A program made the position numbers and the translations under genes. A model generated the notes under the pieces. That model made no database searches, was not told the origin of the DNA, and saw only the letters and a program-made list of their open reading frames with translations. Below are positions 16,276 through 25,584 of a stretch of 64,000 nucleotides of DNA, piece by piece (position 1 is the stretch's first letter; every line of letters starts with the position of its first letter). Origin of the DNA: Blastococcus sp. MG754426 (lineage in GTDB: Bacteria; Actinomycetota; Actinomycetes; Mycobacteriales; Geodermatophilaceae); assembly GCF_021699055.1 (NCBI RefSeq), contig NZ_SSXC01000002.1, forward strand, positions 62,001-126,000, read 5' to 3'.

Positions 16276-16828
16276 TGCCCGGCACGATCCCCAGCCGGTC
16301 CAGCAGGTGCAGGAAGGCGACGGCGAAGTCGTTCCCCGCCACCTCGCCGGCCACCCGGGCCCAGTCGACCTGCTCGCGCAGCGCCCGGGCCACCGGCAGC
16401 AGCCGCGCGAAGTCGCAGTAGTGCTCGTCCAGCGCCATGAGCTTGGAGACGACGATGTCGGTCGGCGCCATGACCGGCATCTGCACCGACAGCACCGGCA
16501 GCACCTCCGCCCGGTCGACCAGGTCGGTCTCCACCGGCCGCCCGCAGGTGCGCCAGATGACGTCGACGAAGACGTCGTCCCGTTCCACCTTCAGCAGCCA
16601 GTCCTCCGCCGGGTCGACGACCTGCAGACCGGCGTCGGCCAGCGCCTTCGCCGCCCGCTCCGCCTCAGCCGCCGGCACCAGGAAGTCGGCGTCGTGGTCG
16701 GGCTCGGGGGCGCCGCGCACCCAGGCGGCGTAACCGCCGCAGAGCGCGAACGGCACGTCGGCCTGCTTCAGCGCGACGGCGGTGCGCTTGAGCAGGTCGC
16801 GCACCTGCTCGCGGGGGGACGTCTGCAC
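16262..16828 (-). CDS. Nucleotidyltransferase-fold protein (MNT/AbiEii-like)
   Basis: A 188-residue protein with the minimal nucleotidyltransferase core. CGGYAAWVRGAPEP is followed by DHDADFLV, where the paired aspartates bind metal, and VFVDVIWRT carries the third acidic residue. Such domains transfer nucleotides to protein, RNA or antibiotic substrates, or serve as antitoxin/toxin partners. No HEPN or AbiEi partner gene is adjacent, so a toxin-antitoxin role is not supported. The start is GTG 16828; the upstream ribosome site is weak. Confidence 0.78.
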   Translation of the reverse strand: MQTSPREQVRDLLKRTAVALKQADVPFALCGGYAAWVRGAPEPDHDADFLVPAAEAERAAKALADAGLQVVDPAEDWLLKVERDDVFVDVIWRTCGRPVETDLVDRAEVLPVLSVQMPVMAPTDIVVSKLMALDEHYCDFARLLPVARALREQVDWARVAGEVAGNDFAVAFLHLLDRLGIVPGISRG

Positions 16829-16903
16829 CCAGCGCCTGCTACCCGCGCGCGCCGCGGGCACACGGAGGGGTAGATCCCCGGGGCAGCGGGGCACAGGGAC
16901 CGG

Positions 16904-17671
16904 GTGCGCATCGCGACCTTCAACATCCTGCACGGACGCTCGCTCGACGACGGCCGGGTCGACGTCGACCGGCTGGCCGCGGCGGTGAAGACCCTGGACG
17001 CCGATGTGCTCGGCCTGCAGGAGGTCGACCGCGACCAGCCGCGCTCGCTCGGCGCGGACCTGACCGCCGTCGCCGCCGAGGCGATGGGGGCGGTCGACTC
17101 GCAGTTCGTCGCGGCCCTCGACGGGACCCCCGGCGGCACCTGGATGGCGGCGACCGGCGAGGAGCAGCCCGGCTCGGCGAGCTACGGGATCTCGCTCCTG
17201 TCGCGCCACCCCGTCGTCTCCTGGCGGGTGGTGCGGATGGCCCCCCTGCGGGTGAGCGTGCCGCTGTGGTCCCCGCAGTCCCGGCGTCCCTTCCTGGCCC
17301 GCGACGAGCCGCGGGTCGCCGTCGCCGCCGTCGTCGACGGCCCGGCCGGGCGGTTCACCGTGTGCAACACCCACCTGTCGTTCATCCCGCGGTGGAACGG
17401 CCACCAGTTGCGGAGCCTGGTGCGGTCGCTCGAGGGCACCGTGGAGCCGCTGGTGCTCATGGGCGACCTGAACATGCCGCCGCGGGCCGCCGCCCGGCAC
17501 AGCGGGCTCACCCCGATCGCGGAGGCCCCCACCTTCCCGGCACCGCGGCCGTCGCGGCAGCTGGACCACGTCCTGGTGCGCGGCGGCCTGCGCGCGGACG
17601 GCCCGGCCGAGGCCGTGCGGCTGCCCCTGTCGGACCACCGGGCGCTCGTCGTCCGGGTCGCGGCCGCCTGA
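16904..17671 (+). CDS. Endonuclease/exonuclease/phosphatase (EEP) family protein
   Basis: A 255-residue metal-dependent phosphodiesterase fold related to exonuclease III and DNase I. Visible motifs are RIATFNILHG (residues 2-11), LGLQEVD (metal-binding Glu), FTVCNTHLSF, LMGDLNMPP (Asp and Asn), RQLDHVLV and the catalytic LSDHRALV. It lacks a signal peptide, so it should act in the cytosol. Substrate unknown; family members act on DNA, phosphoinositides or sphingomyelin. It starts at GTG 16904 and is divergent from the nucleotidyltransferase gene. Confidence 0.88.
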   Translation: MRIATFNILHGRSLDDGRVDVDRLAAAVKTLDADVLGLQEVDRDQPRSLGADLTAVAAEAMGAVDSQFVAALDGTPGGTWMAATGEEQPGSASYGISLLSRHPVVSWRVVRMAPLRVSVPLWSPQSRRPFLARDEPRVAVAAVVDGPAGRFTVCNTHLSFIPRWNGHQLRSLVRSLEGTVEPLVLMGDLNMPPRAAARHSGLTPIAEAPTFPAPRPSRQLDHVLVRGGLRADGPAEAVRLPLSDHRALVVRVAAA

Positions 17672-17717
17672 GCGGGGAGCGGTCGCGGTGGCGCACCGTG
17701 CAGTGGATCATGACCGC

Positions 17718-18032
17718 ATGCCCGGAGCCGGTCGCATCCTGACGCTGGTCGCCTCGATCGTGCGCACGGTGTTCGCGGTGATCGCCGCGGTCATCGTCGT
17801 CCACGCGGTCTTCGTGCTGTTCGAGGCCAACCCGGGCAACGTCCTCGTGCAGTTCGCGGCCGACTGGCGCGAGACGTTCGGCTGGTTCACCCGCGACCTG
17901 TTCACGCCGTCGGACCCGGAGGTCGCCGAGGCGGTCAACGCGGCGCTCGCCGCGCTGATCTGGGTGGTCGCGGGCTCGCTGCTGTCGAAGCTGGTCGTCC
18001 GGCTGGCGCCCAGCAGCACCGCCGGCGTCTAG
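17718..18032 (+). CDS. Small membrane protein of unknown function
   Basis: A 104-residue protein with a transmembrane helix at about residues 7-32. A conserved-looking loop follows ([25 protein letters not shown]), its core being [14 protein letters not shown] second helix lies near residues 70-92. This layout recurs in hypothetical proteins of Actinobacteria, but I cannot name a family. The start is ATG 17718; an ATG-less extension to 17688 is unlikely. The stop TAG is shared palindromically (CTAG) with the stop of the convergent acyl-CoA ligase gene. Confidence 0.75.
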   Translation: MPGAGRILTLVASIVRTVFAVIAAVIVVHAVFVLFEANPGNVLVQFAADWRETFGWFTRDLFTPSDPEVAEAVNAALAALIWVVAGSLLSKLVVRLAPSSTAGV

Positions 18033-19684
18033 GCGTTCCGCACCGCGGCGGCGGACTCCAGTCCCAGCTCGGCGACGGCGACCCGGCGCATCTCCACCTT
18101 GCGCACCTTGCCGGTGACCGTCATCGGGAACTCGTCGACGACCTTCACGTACCGCGGCACCTTGAAGTGGGCGAGCCGGCCGGCGCAGAACTCCCGCAGC
18201 GCCTCGGCGGTGAGCGGCTCGGCGCCCTCGCGCAGCCGCACCCAAGCCATGAGCTCCTCGCCGTACCGCTCGTCGGGGACGCCGATGACCTGGGCGTCGA
18301 CGACGTCGGGGTGGGTGTAGAGGAACTCCTCGATCTCCCGCGGGTACACGTTCTCCCCGCCGCGGATGACCATGTCCTTGATGCGGCCGACGATGTTCAG
18401 GTAGCCGGCGTCGTCCATGACCGCGAGGTCGCCGGTGTGCATCCAGCGCGCGGCGTCGATCGCCTCCGCTGTCTTCTCCGGCTCGTCCCAGTAGCCGAGC
18501 ATCACCGAGTAGCCGCGGGTGCAGAACTCCCCGGGCGTGCCGCGTGGGACGGTGAGCCCGGTGACCGGGTCCACGACCTTGACCTCGAGGTGCGGGTGCA
18601 CCCGGCCGACCGTGGAGGTGCGGCGGTCGAGGTCGTCGTCGGCGCCGGTCTGGGTGGAGACCGGCGAGGTCTCGGTCATGCCGTAGCAGATGGTCACCTC
18701 GGTCATGCCCATCTCGGCGACGACCCGCTTCATCACCTCCACCGGGCACGGGGAGCCGGCCATGATGCCGGTGCGCAGGGTGGAGAGGTCGTAGCTCGCG
18801 AAGTCGGGCAGCGCGAGCTCCGCGATGAACATCGTCGGGACGCCGTACAGCGAGGTGCAGCGCTCCTCCTGGACCGCGCGCAGGGTCAGCGCGGGGTCGA
18901 AGCCGGGCGCGGGGATGACCATCGTCGCGCCGTGGCTGGTGGCCGCCAGGTTGCCCATGCCCATGCCGAAGCAGTGGTAGTAGGGCACCGGGATGCAGAT
19001 GCGGTCGGCCTCGGTGTAGCCGCAGCCCTCGCCCACGAAGAACCCGTTGTTGAGCAGGTTGTGGTGGGTGAGCGTGGCGCCCTTGGGGAAGCCCGTCGTC
19101 CCCGAGGTGTACTGGATGTTGATCGGGTCGTCGGCCGAGAGCTCGGCGGCCCGCTGGGCCAGCCGGCCCCGGTCGCCGGCGCGACCGGCGTCCACCAGCC
19201 GCTCCCACTCGGGGGAGCCCAGGAAGACCACCTCGCGCAGCGCCGGGCAGTCGCCCCGGACCTCGGCGACCATCGCGCGGTAGTCGCTGGTCCTGAACTC
19301 CGGTGCGCTCACCAGCACCGAGATGCCGGCCTGCTGCAGCACGTAGGCGAGCTCGTGGGTGCGGTAGGCCGGGTTGATGTTGACCAGGATCGCGCCGAGC
19401 TTCGCCGTGGCGTACTGGACGAAGACCCACTCGGCGCAGTTGGGCGCCCAGATGCCGACCCGGTCACCCTTGCCGACGCCGAGGGCGTCGAGCCCGAGGG
19501 CGCAGGCGTCGACGTCGTCGACGAGCTGCGGGTAGGTCCAGCGGCGGCCCGAGGCGCACTCGACGAGCGCTTCGTGGTCGCCCACCCGCGCTGCCGTCCG
19601 ATCCAGGTTCGCCCCGATCGTGTCGCCCAGCAGGGGGACCGTGGAGGTCCCGCTGCTGTAGGACGGCAGCGCGGGCGCGGTCAC
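18029..19684 (-). CDS. FadD-family acyl-CoA ligase (AMP-binding)
   Basis: ANL-superfamily enzyme that activates a carboxylic acid with ATP and ligates it to CoA. The 551-residue protein has the P-loop [11 protein letters not shown], the A5 motif [10 protein letters not shown]7 [10 protein letters not shown]8 [20 protein letters not shown] (hinge) and the C-terminal catalytic lysine region TVTGKVRK. The loop [13 protein letters not shown] and the overall sequence match medium/long-chain FadD proteins. Start is GTG, overlapping the stop of the small gene upstream by four bases. The acid substrate is unknown. Confidence 0.92.
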   Translation of the reverse strand: MTAPALPSYSSGTSTVPLLGDTIGANLDRTAARVGDHEALVECASGRRWTYPQLVDDVDACALGLDALGVGKGDRVGIWAPNCAEWVFVQYATAKLGAILVNINPAYRTHELAYVLQQAGISVLVSAPEFRTSDYRAMVAEVRGDCPALREVVFLGSPEWERLVDAGRAGDRGRLAQRAAELSADDPINIQYTSGTTGFPKGATLTHHNLLNNGFFVGEGCGYTEADRICIPVPYYHCFGMGMGNLAATSHGATMVIPAPGFDPALTLRAVQEERCTSLYGVPTMFIAELALPDFASYDLSTLRTGIMAGSPCPVEVMKRVVAEMGMTEVTICYGMTETSPVSTQTGADDDLDRRTSTVGRVHPHLEVKVVDPVTGLTVPRGTPGEFCTRGYSVMLGYWDEPEKTAEAIDAARWMHTGDLAVMDDAGYLNIVGRIKDMVIRGGENVYPREIEEFLYTHPDVVDAQVIGVPDERYGEELMAWVRLREGAEPLTAEALREFCAGRLAHFKVPRYVKVVDEFPMTVTGKVRKVEMRRVAVAELGLESAAAVRNA

Positions 19685-19908
19685 CGCCGCCGGCCCTCGG
19701 GGGTCTGGACGCCGGCCCGGTTGGGCTTGTCCGTCGGGTGGGCGTAGCGCAGCCGGTCGGCCGGGAGCGGGAAGCCGTGGTCCTCGCCGAACGGCGACAG
19801 GCCGCCGGCGACCGAGGCGGAGAGCTCGGTGATCGGCGGGCCGCCGCCGTCGGACTCGCCCCAGGTGGGTTCCACCAGGTGGGCGTGCTTCTCGTTGCGC
19901 TTGGCCAT
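19681..19908 (-). CDS. Small hydrophilic protein coupled to the acyl-CoA ligase
   Basis: A 75-residue protein, [18 protein letters not shown] and onward, with no membrane segment and no domain I know. The frame is supported by an ATG with a purine-rich upstream segment and by the GTGA overlap with the acyl-CoA ligase, an operon-like arrangement. It may be a conserved actinobacterial small protein. Function unknown. Confidence 0.68.
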   Translation of the reverse strand: MAKRNEKHAHLVEPTWGESDGGGPPITELSASVAGGLSPFGEDHGFPLPADRLRYAHPTDKPNRAGVQTPEGRRR

Positions 19909-20023
19909 GACGCCTCCGTGTGCGGTAGCGGGTGCACCGCGCGGTGCACTCTTGCCGACATCTTCCCCCGACCGCCCCGCCGGCCGCGCGCCACCGCCCC
20001 CCGTGGCGGCGGTGGTGTCGCGG

Positions 20024-20536
20024 TCAGCGCCCCCGGGTGACGGCCCGGGCCCCGTAGAGGGTGCCCGCTCCCTCCGCGGTGAACACCCACTGCCCCGACC
20101 CCACCGGGGCGGCGAGCACGGCGGCACCGTCGAGGGCCTGCACCGCGCGGGTGCGCCAGATCGCTGTGCTCAGCAGCCGCAGCTGCACCGCCTCGTCCCC
20201 GCCGTCGGGCTCGAAGGCCAGCACCGCGGGCCCGGCGACGTAGAGCCGCCCGGGGCGCCACGTCGTGCCGGCCAGCGCGCGCCGCCAGCGGCTGGTGCGC
20301 AGCAGCGCCCCGCCGCCGACGACGACGGCGGCCAGCCCGCCCAGGACGAGCGCGAGGACGACGAGCCCGGCGCCGGGTACCCGACGGCCCTCCTCCCCGG
20401 CCATCGACACGGTGGCGGCGCCGAGCAGGACCCCGAGGACGACGGCGATGGCGCCGCCGCCCAGCCAGCGCAGCGCCCCGACCTGGAGGGCGGCCAGGGC
20501 GGTCCGGGTGCCGGGGTCGTCACTCGCCGGGTGCAT
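20024..20536 (-). CDS. Two-helix membrane protein, unknown
   Basis: A 170-residue protein. Two adjacent membrane helices (about residues 25-45 and 57-78) are followed by a cytoplasmic beta-rich domain, GTTWRPGRLYVAGPAVLAFEPDGGDEAVQLRLL. That domain resembles the small PH-like domains seen in bacterial membrane proteins, but the match is by pattern only. The start is ATG 20536; GTG 20542 is possible. It is divergent from the helicase-associated gene, 52 bases apart. Confidence 0.7.
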   Translation of the reverse strand: MHPASDDPGTRTALAALQVGALRWLGGGAIAVVLGVLLGAATVSMAGEEGRRVPGAGLVVLALVLGGLAAVVVGGGALLRTSRWRRALAGTTWRPGRLYVAGPAVLAFEPDGGDEAVQLRLLSTAIWRTRAVQALDGAAVLAAPVGSGQWVFTAEGAGTLYGARAVTRGR

Positions 20537-20575
20537 GGGCACATGCTGGCAGCAGCGTCCGCCGGGACGGCGACG

Positions 20576-20588
20576 TAGCGTGGACCGG
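20576..20588 (+). promoter_or_regulatory. Leaderless -10 of the helicase-associated gene
   Basis: TAGCGT at 20576-20581 ends seven bases before the ATG at 20589. No Shine-Dalgarno sequence is visible, consistent with a leaderless transcript. Confidence 0.5.
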
Positions 20589-22832
20589 ATGTCCACGGAA
20601 GCCCCCGCGACGCTCGCCGCCTGGTTGCGCACCCGCAGCGACGAGCAGCTGCGCGCGTTGCTGGCGGCCCGGCCCGACGTCGCCCGCCCCGCACCCTCCG
20701 ACGTCGTCGCGCTGGCCAGCCGGCTGGCCGTGCCGGTGTCGGTCGACCGCGCCCTCGACGAGCTCGACGCCGCCACCCTGCAGGTGCTCGACGTGGTCCT
20801 GCTGGCGCCCACCGACGGGCTGCCGCCCGACGCGCTGGTGGCCGCGCTGCCCGAGGTGCCCGACGAGGTGGTCGAGGCCGCGGTGGAGGCGCTGACCACG
20901 CGGGCGCTGCTGTGGGGCGACGACGTCCTGCACGCCCCCGACCCGGTGCGCCGCGCCGTCCGCCACCCCGCCGGGCTGGGCCGCCGGGCGGTCGACCTGC
21001 GGCTGCAGCTACCCGCGGACCTGCCGGCCGCCGTCGGCGAGCTCGACCCCGAGGAGCGCGCCGTCCTGGAGCGGCTGGCCGGCGACCGCCCGGTCGGCCA
21101 CCTCCCGGAGGCGCCCAACGGCGGCGCCACCCCGGCGCGGCGGCTGCTGCAGCGGGGCCTGCTGGCCCGCATCGACGCGCTGAACGTCGAGCTGCCCCGC
21201 GAGCTGGGGCTGCTGCTGCGCGGCGACCGCCCCTACGGCCCGCCGCGGCGGCGCCCCGAGCCCGCCGTCGTCGCCCGTGACCCGCAGGTGGTGGACCGGC
21301 AGGCCGCCGGTGCGGCGCTGGAGCAGGTCGGGCGGGTCGGCGAGCTGCTGGCGCTGCTGGAGGAGGAGCCGGCCGGGCTGCTGCGCAGCGGCGGGGTGGG
21401 GGTCCGTGACCAGAAGCGGCTGGCGAAGGCGCTCAAGGTGGCCGAGCCGGACGCCGCCTGGCTGCTGGAGCTGGCGCACGCGGCGGGGCTGCTCGACGTC
21501 GGCGGCCCGCACCGCGACGAGTGGCTGCCCACCCGCGCCTACGACGTCTGGCGGGAGCAGGACCTCGCCGACCGGTGGGCGGTGCTGGCGGCCGGGTGGC
21601 TGGGCGCCGTCCGCCTCCCCTCCCTGGTGGGCGTGCGCGACATGGCCGGCAAGGCCGCCAACCCGCTCTCCCCCGACCTCGTGCGGCACACCGCGCCGGC
21701 CATCCGCCGGTCGGCGCTGGCGGTGCTCACCGAGCAGCCGCCCGGGTCCGGGCTGGGGGCCGACGAGCTGACCGCGCTGCTGCGCTGGCGCACCCCGCGC
21801 CGGGCCGACCGGCTGGCGCCGGTGCCGGACGTGCTGGCCGAGGCCGCCCGGCTGGGCGTGGTCGTGGGCGGGGTGCTCTCCACCGGTGGCCGCGGCCTGC
21901 TCGCCGCCGGGGAGGACGGCGCCGCCGACGGCGTGCGCGGGCTGCTGCCCGAGCCGGTCGACCACGTCCTCGCCCAGCCGGACCTGTCGCTGATCGCCCC
22001 GGGGCCGCTGGTGGCCGAGCTGGCCGACACCCTGTCGGTCGTCGCCGACGTCGAGTCCTCCGGTGGCGCGACGGTGTTCCGGGTGTCGGACTCCTCGGTC
22101 CGGCGGGCGCTGGACGCCGGCTGGTCGGCCGCCGACCTGCACGACTTCTTCGCGAAGGCGTCCCGCACCCCGGTCCCCCAGGCGCTGGACTACCTGGTCG
22201 ACGACGTCGCCCGGCAGCACGGGCGGCTGCGGGTGGGGGCGATCGAGTCCTACGTCCGCTCGGACGACCACGGGCTGCTCTCCCAGGTGCTGAGCGACCG
22301 GCGCACCGCCGCCGCGGAACTGCGCCGGCTGGCCCCGGGCGTGCTGGTGAGCGGGCTGGGGGCCGACGAGGTGCTCACCGTGCTGCGCGAGGCCGGCTAC
22401 GCCCCGGCCGGCGAGCACCCGGGCGGTGCGGTGCTCACCCGGCCCCCGGCCCGGCCACGCGCCGCCGGCCGCCGCGGGACCGAGCCGGCGGCCGCGCCCC
22501 GTCCGCTGACCGCGGCCGACCTGGAGACGACGGTGCGGGAGATCCGCGCCGGGGATGCGGCGCTGGCCGCGCGCCGCGGCGAGGCGGTGCGCCAGGTGCC
22601 GGGGGTGACGACGGCGTCGACGCTGGAACTGCTGTCGCGCGCGGTCCGGGAGGGCGTGCCGGTGTGGTTGGGCTACGTGGACGCCCAGGGCAGCGGCAGC
22701 CAGCGCGTGGTGCAGCCGGTCTCGCTGGCCGGGGGCTTCCTGCAGGGGTACGACGAGCGACGCGGGGAGAGCCGCACCTTCGCCGTCCACCGGATCACGT
22801 CGGTGGCGCTGGTGGAGGACGACGGCGACTGA
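20589..22832 (+). CDS. Helicase-associated (XPB N-terminal-like) protein with WYL-like C-terminus
   Basis: A 747-residue protein without Walker motifs, so not itself an ATPase. The N-terminal part is helical repeats (LAAWLRTRSDEQLRALLAARP) of the helicase-C_3 type. The central region carries the XPB/Ssl2 N-terminal-like fold (VLAQPDLSLIAPGPL, DSSVRRALDAGWSAADLHDFF). The last about 70 residues resemble a WYL sensor (GYVDAQGSGSQRVVQPVSLAGGFLQGYDERRGE); its core is LAGGFLQGYDERRGE. In mycobacteria the homologous gene neighbours the XPB helicase gene, and here XPB lies three genes downstream. A partner or regulatory subunit for XPB is the inference. Confidence 0.83.
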   Translation: MSTEAPATLAAWLRTRSDEQLRALLAARPDVARPAPSDVVALASRLAVPVSVDRALDELDAATLQVLDVVLLAPTDGLPPDALVAALPEVPDEVVEAAVEALTTRALLWGDDVLHAPDPVRRAVRHPAGLGRRAVDLRLQLPADLPAAVGELDPEERAVLERLAGDRPVGHLPEAPNGGATPARRLLQRGLLARIDALNVELPRELGLLLRGDRPYGPPRRRPEPAVVARDPQVVDRQAAGAALEQVGRVGELLALLEEEPAGLLRSGGVGVRDQKRLAKALKVAEPDAAWLLELAHAAGLLDVGGPHRDEWLPTRAYDVWREQDLADRWAVLAAGWLGAVRLPSLVGVRDMAGKAANPLSPDLVRHTAPAIRRSALAVLTEQPPGSGLGADELTALLRWRTPRRADRLAPVPDVLAEAARLGVVVGGVLSTGGRGLLAAGEDGAADGVRGLLPEPVDHVLAQPDLSLIAPGPLVAELADTLSVVADVESSGGATVFRVSDSSVRRALDAGWSAADLHDFFAKASRTPVPQALDYLVDDVARQHGRLRVGAIESYVRSDDHGLLSQVLSDRRTAAAELRRLAPGVLVSGLGADEVLTVLREAGYAPAGEHPGGAVLTRPPARPRAAGRRGTEPAAAPRPLTAADLETTVREIRAGDAALAARRGEAVRQVPGVTTASTLELLSRAVREGVPVWLGYVDAQGSGSQRVVQPVSLAGGFLQGYDERRGESRTFAVHRITSVALVEDDGD

Positions 22833-22860
22833 CCCGCGCCGTTCCGTCGGGGGGGCGGCC

Positions 22861-22872
22861 TACCGTGCCGCC
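22861..22872 (+). promoter_or_regulatory. Leaderless -10 of the DUF1905 gene
   Basis: TACCGT at 22861-22866 is followed by six bases and then the GTG start at 22873. Confidence 0.5.
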
Positions 22873-23190
22873 GTGACCGAGACGTTCACCGCCGTCCTCT
22901 GGGTGCACGACGGCCCGGCCGGGTGGCACTTCCTCACCCTGCCGCCCGAGGTCGCCGACGACGTGCGCGAGGCCGGCGCGGCCGTCCGCGCCGGGTTCGG
23001 GTCGGTGCGGGTCACCGCCACGGTGGGCGGCACCTCGTGGCGGACGTCGGTGTTCCCGGACGCGCGCAGCGGCTCCTACCTGCTGCCGGTGAAGAGGCCG
23101 GTGCGGGCGGCGGAGGGGCTGCGCGCCGGTGACCGGGTGGTGGTCCAGCTCGCCGTCAGCCGGGATCCGGCACCGCGACGCGGCGGGTGA
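22873..23190 (+). CDS. DUF1905 domain protein
   Basis: A 105-residue beta-barrel-type protein. FTAVLWVHDGPAGWHFLTLPPEVADDVRE opens the DUF1905 fold, with GWHFLTLPPEVADDV as the most diagnostic part. GSVRVTATVGGTSWRTSVFPD and YLLPVKRPVRAAEGLRAGD follow and complete it. The family's function is unknown. The start is GTG with a leaderless -10 rather than a ribosome site. It stands alone between the helicase-associated and hotdog genes. Confidence 0.88.
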   Translation: MTETFTAVLWVHDGPAGWHFLTLPPEVADDVREAGAAVRAGFGSVRVTATVGGTSWRTSVFPDARSGSYLLPVKRPVRAAEGLRAGDRVVVQLAVSRDPAPRRGG

Positions 23191-23269
23191 GCATCCGGCC
23201 CAGGACGACCTACCTGTCGGCGCCGGCCCCTGGATCGGGGCGCGGCTGCGGGCCGGGCATGCTGCCCGG

Positions 23270-23731
23270 GTGATCGACGGCCCCCCGAGCATCCAGGAAC
23301 GACTGGTCCCCACGCTGACGTGCTTCGGCTGCGGCCCGGCCAACGAGCGCGGCCTCGGGCTGCGCAGCCACCCCGGCGGGGACGCCGTCACCGCGACCTT
23401 CACGCCGTGGCCCGAGCCCGACAACGGCCTGGGGTACCTCAACGGCGGCATCATCTCCACGCTCCTGGACTGCCACAGCGCCGCTGCCGTGCTGCACGAG
23501 GCCGACGTGCGCGGCTGGGGGCCGCTGCCGGGAGCGGCGCTCGCGTACGTGACCGCGGGGCTGGACGTGCGGTACCTGCGCCCGGCCCCGCTCACCGAGC
23601 CGGTGGAGCTGCGGGCGGTGGTCACCGAGGCGGGCCAGGGGCAGATGACCGTCGACGTCGGGCTGCACTGGGACGGCAAGCCGCGGGCCACCGCGGTCGC
23701 GCTGTGGAAGCGCTGGCGGCCCCGCGCCTGA
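23270..23731 (+). CDS. PaaI-type hotdog thioesterase
   Basis: A 153-residue single-hotdog enzyme. TCFGCGPANERGLGL (about residues 14-28) and the active-site helix YLNGGIISTLLDCHS (about residues 55-69, with Asn/Gly and Asp in the usual places) indicate PaaI-like acyl-CoA hydrolase activity. It probably removes CoA from aromatic or short acyl thioesters. The start is GTG 23270, with CATGCT six bases upstream. No paa pathway genes are nearby, so the pathway is open. Confidence 0.85.
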   Translation: MIDGPPSIQERLVPTLTCFGCGPANERGLGLRSHPGGDAVTATFTPWPEPDNGLGYLNGGIISTLLDCHSAAAVLHEADVRGWGPLPGAALAYVTAGLDVRYLRPAPLTEPVELRAVVTEAGQGQMTVDVGLHWDGKPRATAVALWKRWRPRA

Positions 23732-23857
23732 GCGCCGGCGTCTCCGTGCCGCCGTCGTCTCGATCCGGGACGGAAGGACCCGTCGTCCCCCGGCGTTACC
23801 GTGGAGAGTCCGGCGCGCCCGCCCGCGCCGCAGTTCCCGAGCGAAGGATGCGTGCGC

Positions 23858-25543
23858 GTGCCTGACGGCCCCCTGATCGTCCAGTCGGACAAGACGCTGC
23901 TGCTGGAGGTCGACCACCCGCTGGCCCGCGACTGCCGCGCCGCGATCGCCCCGTTCGCGGAGCTGGAGCGCTCCCCGGAGCACGTGCACACCTACCGGGT
24001 GACGCCGCTGGCGCTGTGGAACGCGCGCGCCGCCGGGCACGACGCCGAGCAGGTCGTCGACGCGCTGGTGCGCTACTCGCGCTACCCGGTGCCGCACGCG
24101 CTGCTGGTCGACGTCGCCGACACGATGGACCGCTTCGGCCGGCTGACCCTGCAGAACAACCCGGTCCACGGCCTGGTGCTCACCAGCTCCGACCGCGCGG
24201 TGCTGGAGGAGGTCATCCGCTCGAAGAAGGTCGCCCCGATGCTGGGCGCCCGGCTCGACGCCGACAGCGTCGTCGTCCACCCCTCGGAGCGGGGCCGGCT
24301 GAAGCAGGCGCTGCTCAAGGTGGGCTGGCCGGCGGAGGACCTGGCCGGCTACGTCGACGGGCAGGCGCACCCGATCTTCCTGGAGCAGGACGGCTGGCAC
24401 CTGCGTGACTACCAGCAGGAGGCGGTCGACGGCTTCTGGGCCGGCGGCTCGGGCGTCGTCGTCCTCCCCTGCGGCGCCGGCAAGACGCTGGTGGGCGCCG
24501 CGGCGATGGCCGAGGCGAAGGCGACCACGCTGATCCTGGTGACCAACACCGTCTCCGGGCGGCAGTGGAAGCGCGAGCTGCTGGCCCGCACCACGCTGAC
24601 CGAGGACGAGATCGGCGAGTACTCCGGCGAGCGCAAGGAGATCCGGCCGGTCACGATCGCGACCTACCAGGTGATCACCACCCGCCGGAAGGGCGAGTAC
24701 CGGCACCTGGACCTGTTCGACGCGCAGGACTGGGGCCTGATCGTCTACGACGAGGTGCACCTGCTGCCGGCGCCGATCTTCCGGCTGACCGCCGACCTGC
24801 AGTCCCGGCGCCGGCTGGGGCTGACCGCGACGCTGGTGCGCGAGGACGGGCGGGAGGACGACGTCTTCTCGCTCATCGGGCCCAAGCGCTACGACGCCCC
24901 GTGGAAGGACATCGAGTCCCAGGGCTACATCGCGCCGGCCGAGTGCGTCGAGGTGCGGGTCGCGCTCGACGACGAGGAGCGGATGACCTACGCCGTCGCC
25001 GAGCCCGAGGAGCGGTACCGGATCGCGGCGACGGCGAAGTCCAAGCTGCCGGTGATCCGCCGGGTGCTGGACCGGCACCCCGACGAGCAGAAGCTCGTGA
25101 TCGGCGCCTACCTCGACCAGCTCGAGGAGCTGGGTCAGGCGCTGGACGCCCCGGTGATCCAGGGCTCGACGACCAACCGGGAGCGGGAGAAGCTGTTCGA
25201 CGCCTTCCGCGCCGGCGAGGTGAAGACGCTGGTGGTCTCGAAGGTCGCGAACTTCTCCATCGACCTGCCCGAGGCTGCCGTCGCGGTGCAGGTGTCGGGC
25301 ACGTTCGGGTCGCGCCAGGAGGAGGCGCAGCGTCTCGGCCGGGTGCTGCGGCCCAAGGCCGACGGGCGGCAGGCGCACTTCTACACCGTGGTCAGCCGCG
25401 ACACCCTCGACAGCGAGTACGCCGCCCACCGGCAGCGCTTCCTCGCCGAGCAGGGCTACGCGTACACGATCGTCGACGCCGGTGACCTGGCCGGCCCGGG
25501 CGAGGTCAACGGCCCCGACTGGGTGGACGAACCGGCCGACTGA
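23858..25543 (+). CDS. XPB/ERCC3-type DNA repair helicase
   Basis: SF2 3'-5' DNA helicase, 561 residues, highly similar in pattern to the bacterial XPB of mycobacteria. The N-terminal damage-recognition domain covers residues 1-175. Motif I is LPCGAGKT (203-210), the Walker B box DEVH (298-301), the RED motif GLTATLVRED (321-330) and motif VI QRLGRVLRPKADG. The start is GTG 23858 (VPDGPLIVQSDK), which aligns with the known family N-terminus and has AAGGA nine bases upstream. Expected to unwind DNA in repair. It is convergent with the HNH gene; its likely helper is encoded upstream at 20.6 kb. Confidence 0.95.
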   Translation: MPDGPLIVQSDKTLLLEVDHPLARDCRAAIAPFAELERSPEHVHTYRVTPLALWNARAAGHDAEQVVDALVRYSRYPVPHALLVDVADTMDRFGRLTLQNNPVHGLVLTSSDRAVLEEVIRSKKVAPMLGARLDADSVVVHPSERGRLKQALLKVGWPAEDLAGYVDGQAHPIFLEQDGWHLRDYQQEAVDGFWAGGSGVVVLPCGAGKTLVGAAAMAEAKATTLILVTNTVSGRQWKRELLARTTLTEDEIGEYSGERKEIRPVTIATYQVITTRRKGEYRHLDLFDAQDWGLIVYDEVHLLPAPIFRLTADLQSRRRLGLTATLVREDGREDDVFSLIGPKRYDAPWKDIESQGYIAPAECVEVRVALDDEERMTYAVAEPEERYRIAATAKSKLPVIRRVLDRHPDEQKLVIGAYLDQLEELGQALDAPVIQGSTTNREREKLFDAFRAGEVKTLVVSKVANFSIDLPEAAVAVQVSGTFGSRQEEAQRLGRVLRPKADGRQAHFYTVVSRDTLDSEYAAHRQRFLAEQGYAYTIVDAGDLAGPGEVNGPDWVDEPAD

Positions 25544-25584
25544 GCGCTGAGCACCGGCCGACCTGCCGACCCGCACCCGAGACG

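Noticed and set aside
16262-16828. Nucleotidyltransferase gene as half of a toxin-antitoxin pair
   Set aside because: No HEPN, AbiEi or other small partner gene lies on either side in the same orientation.
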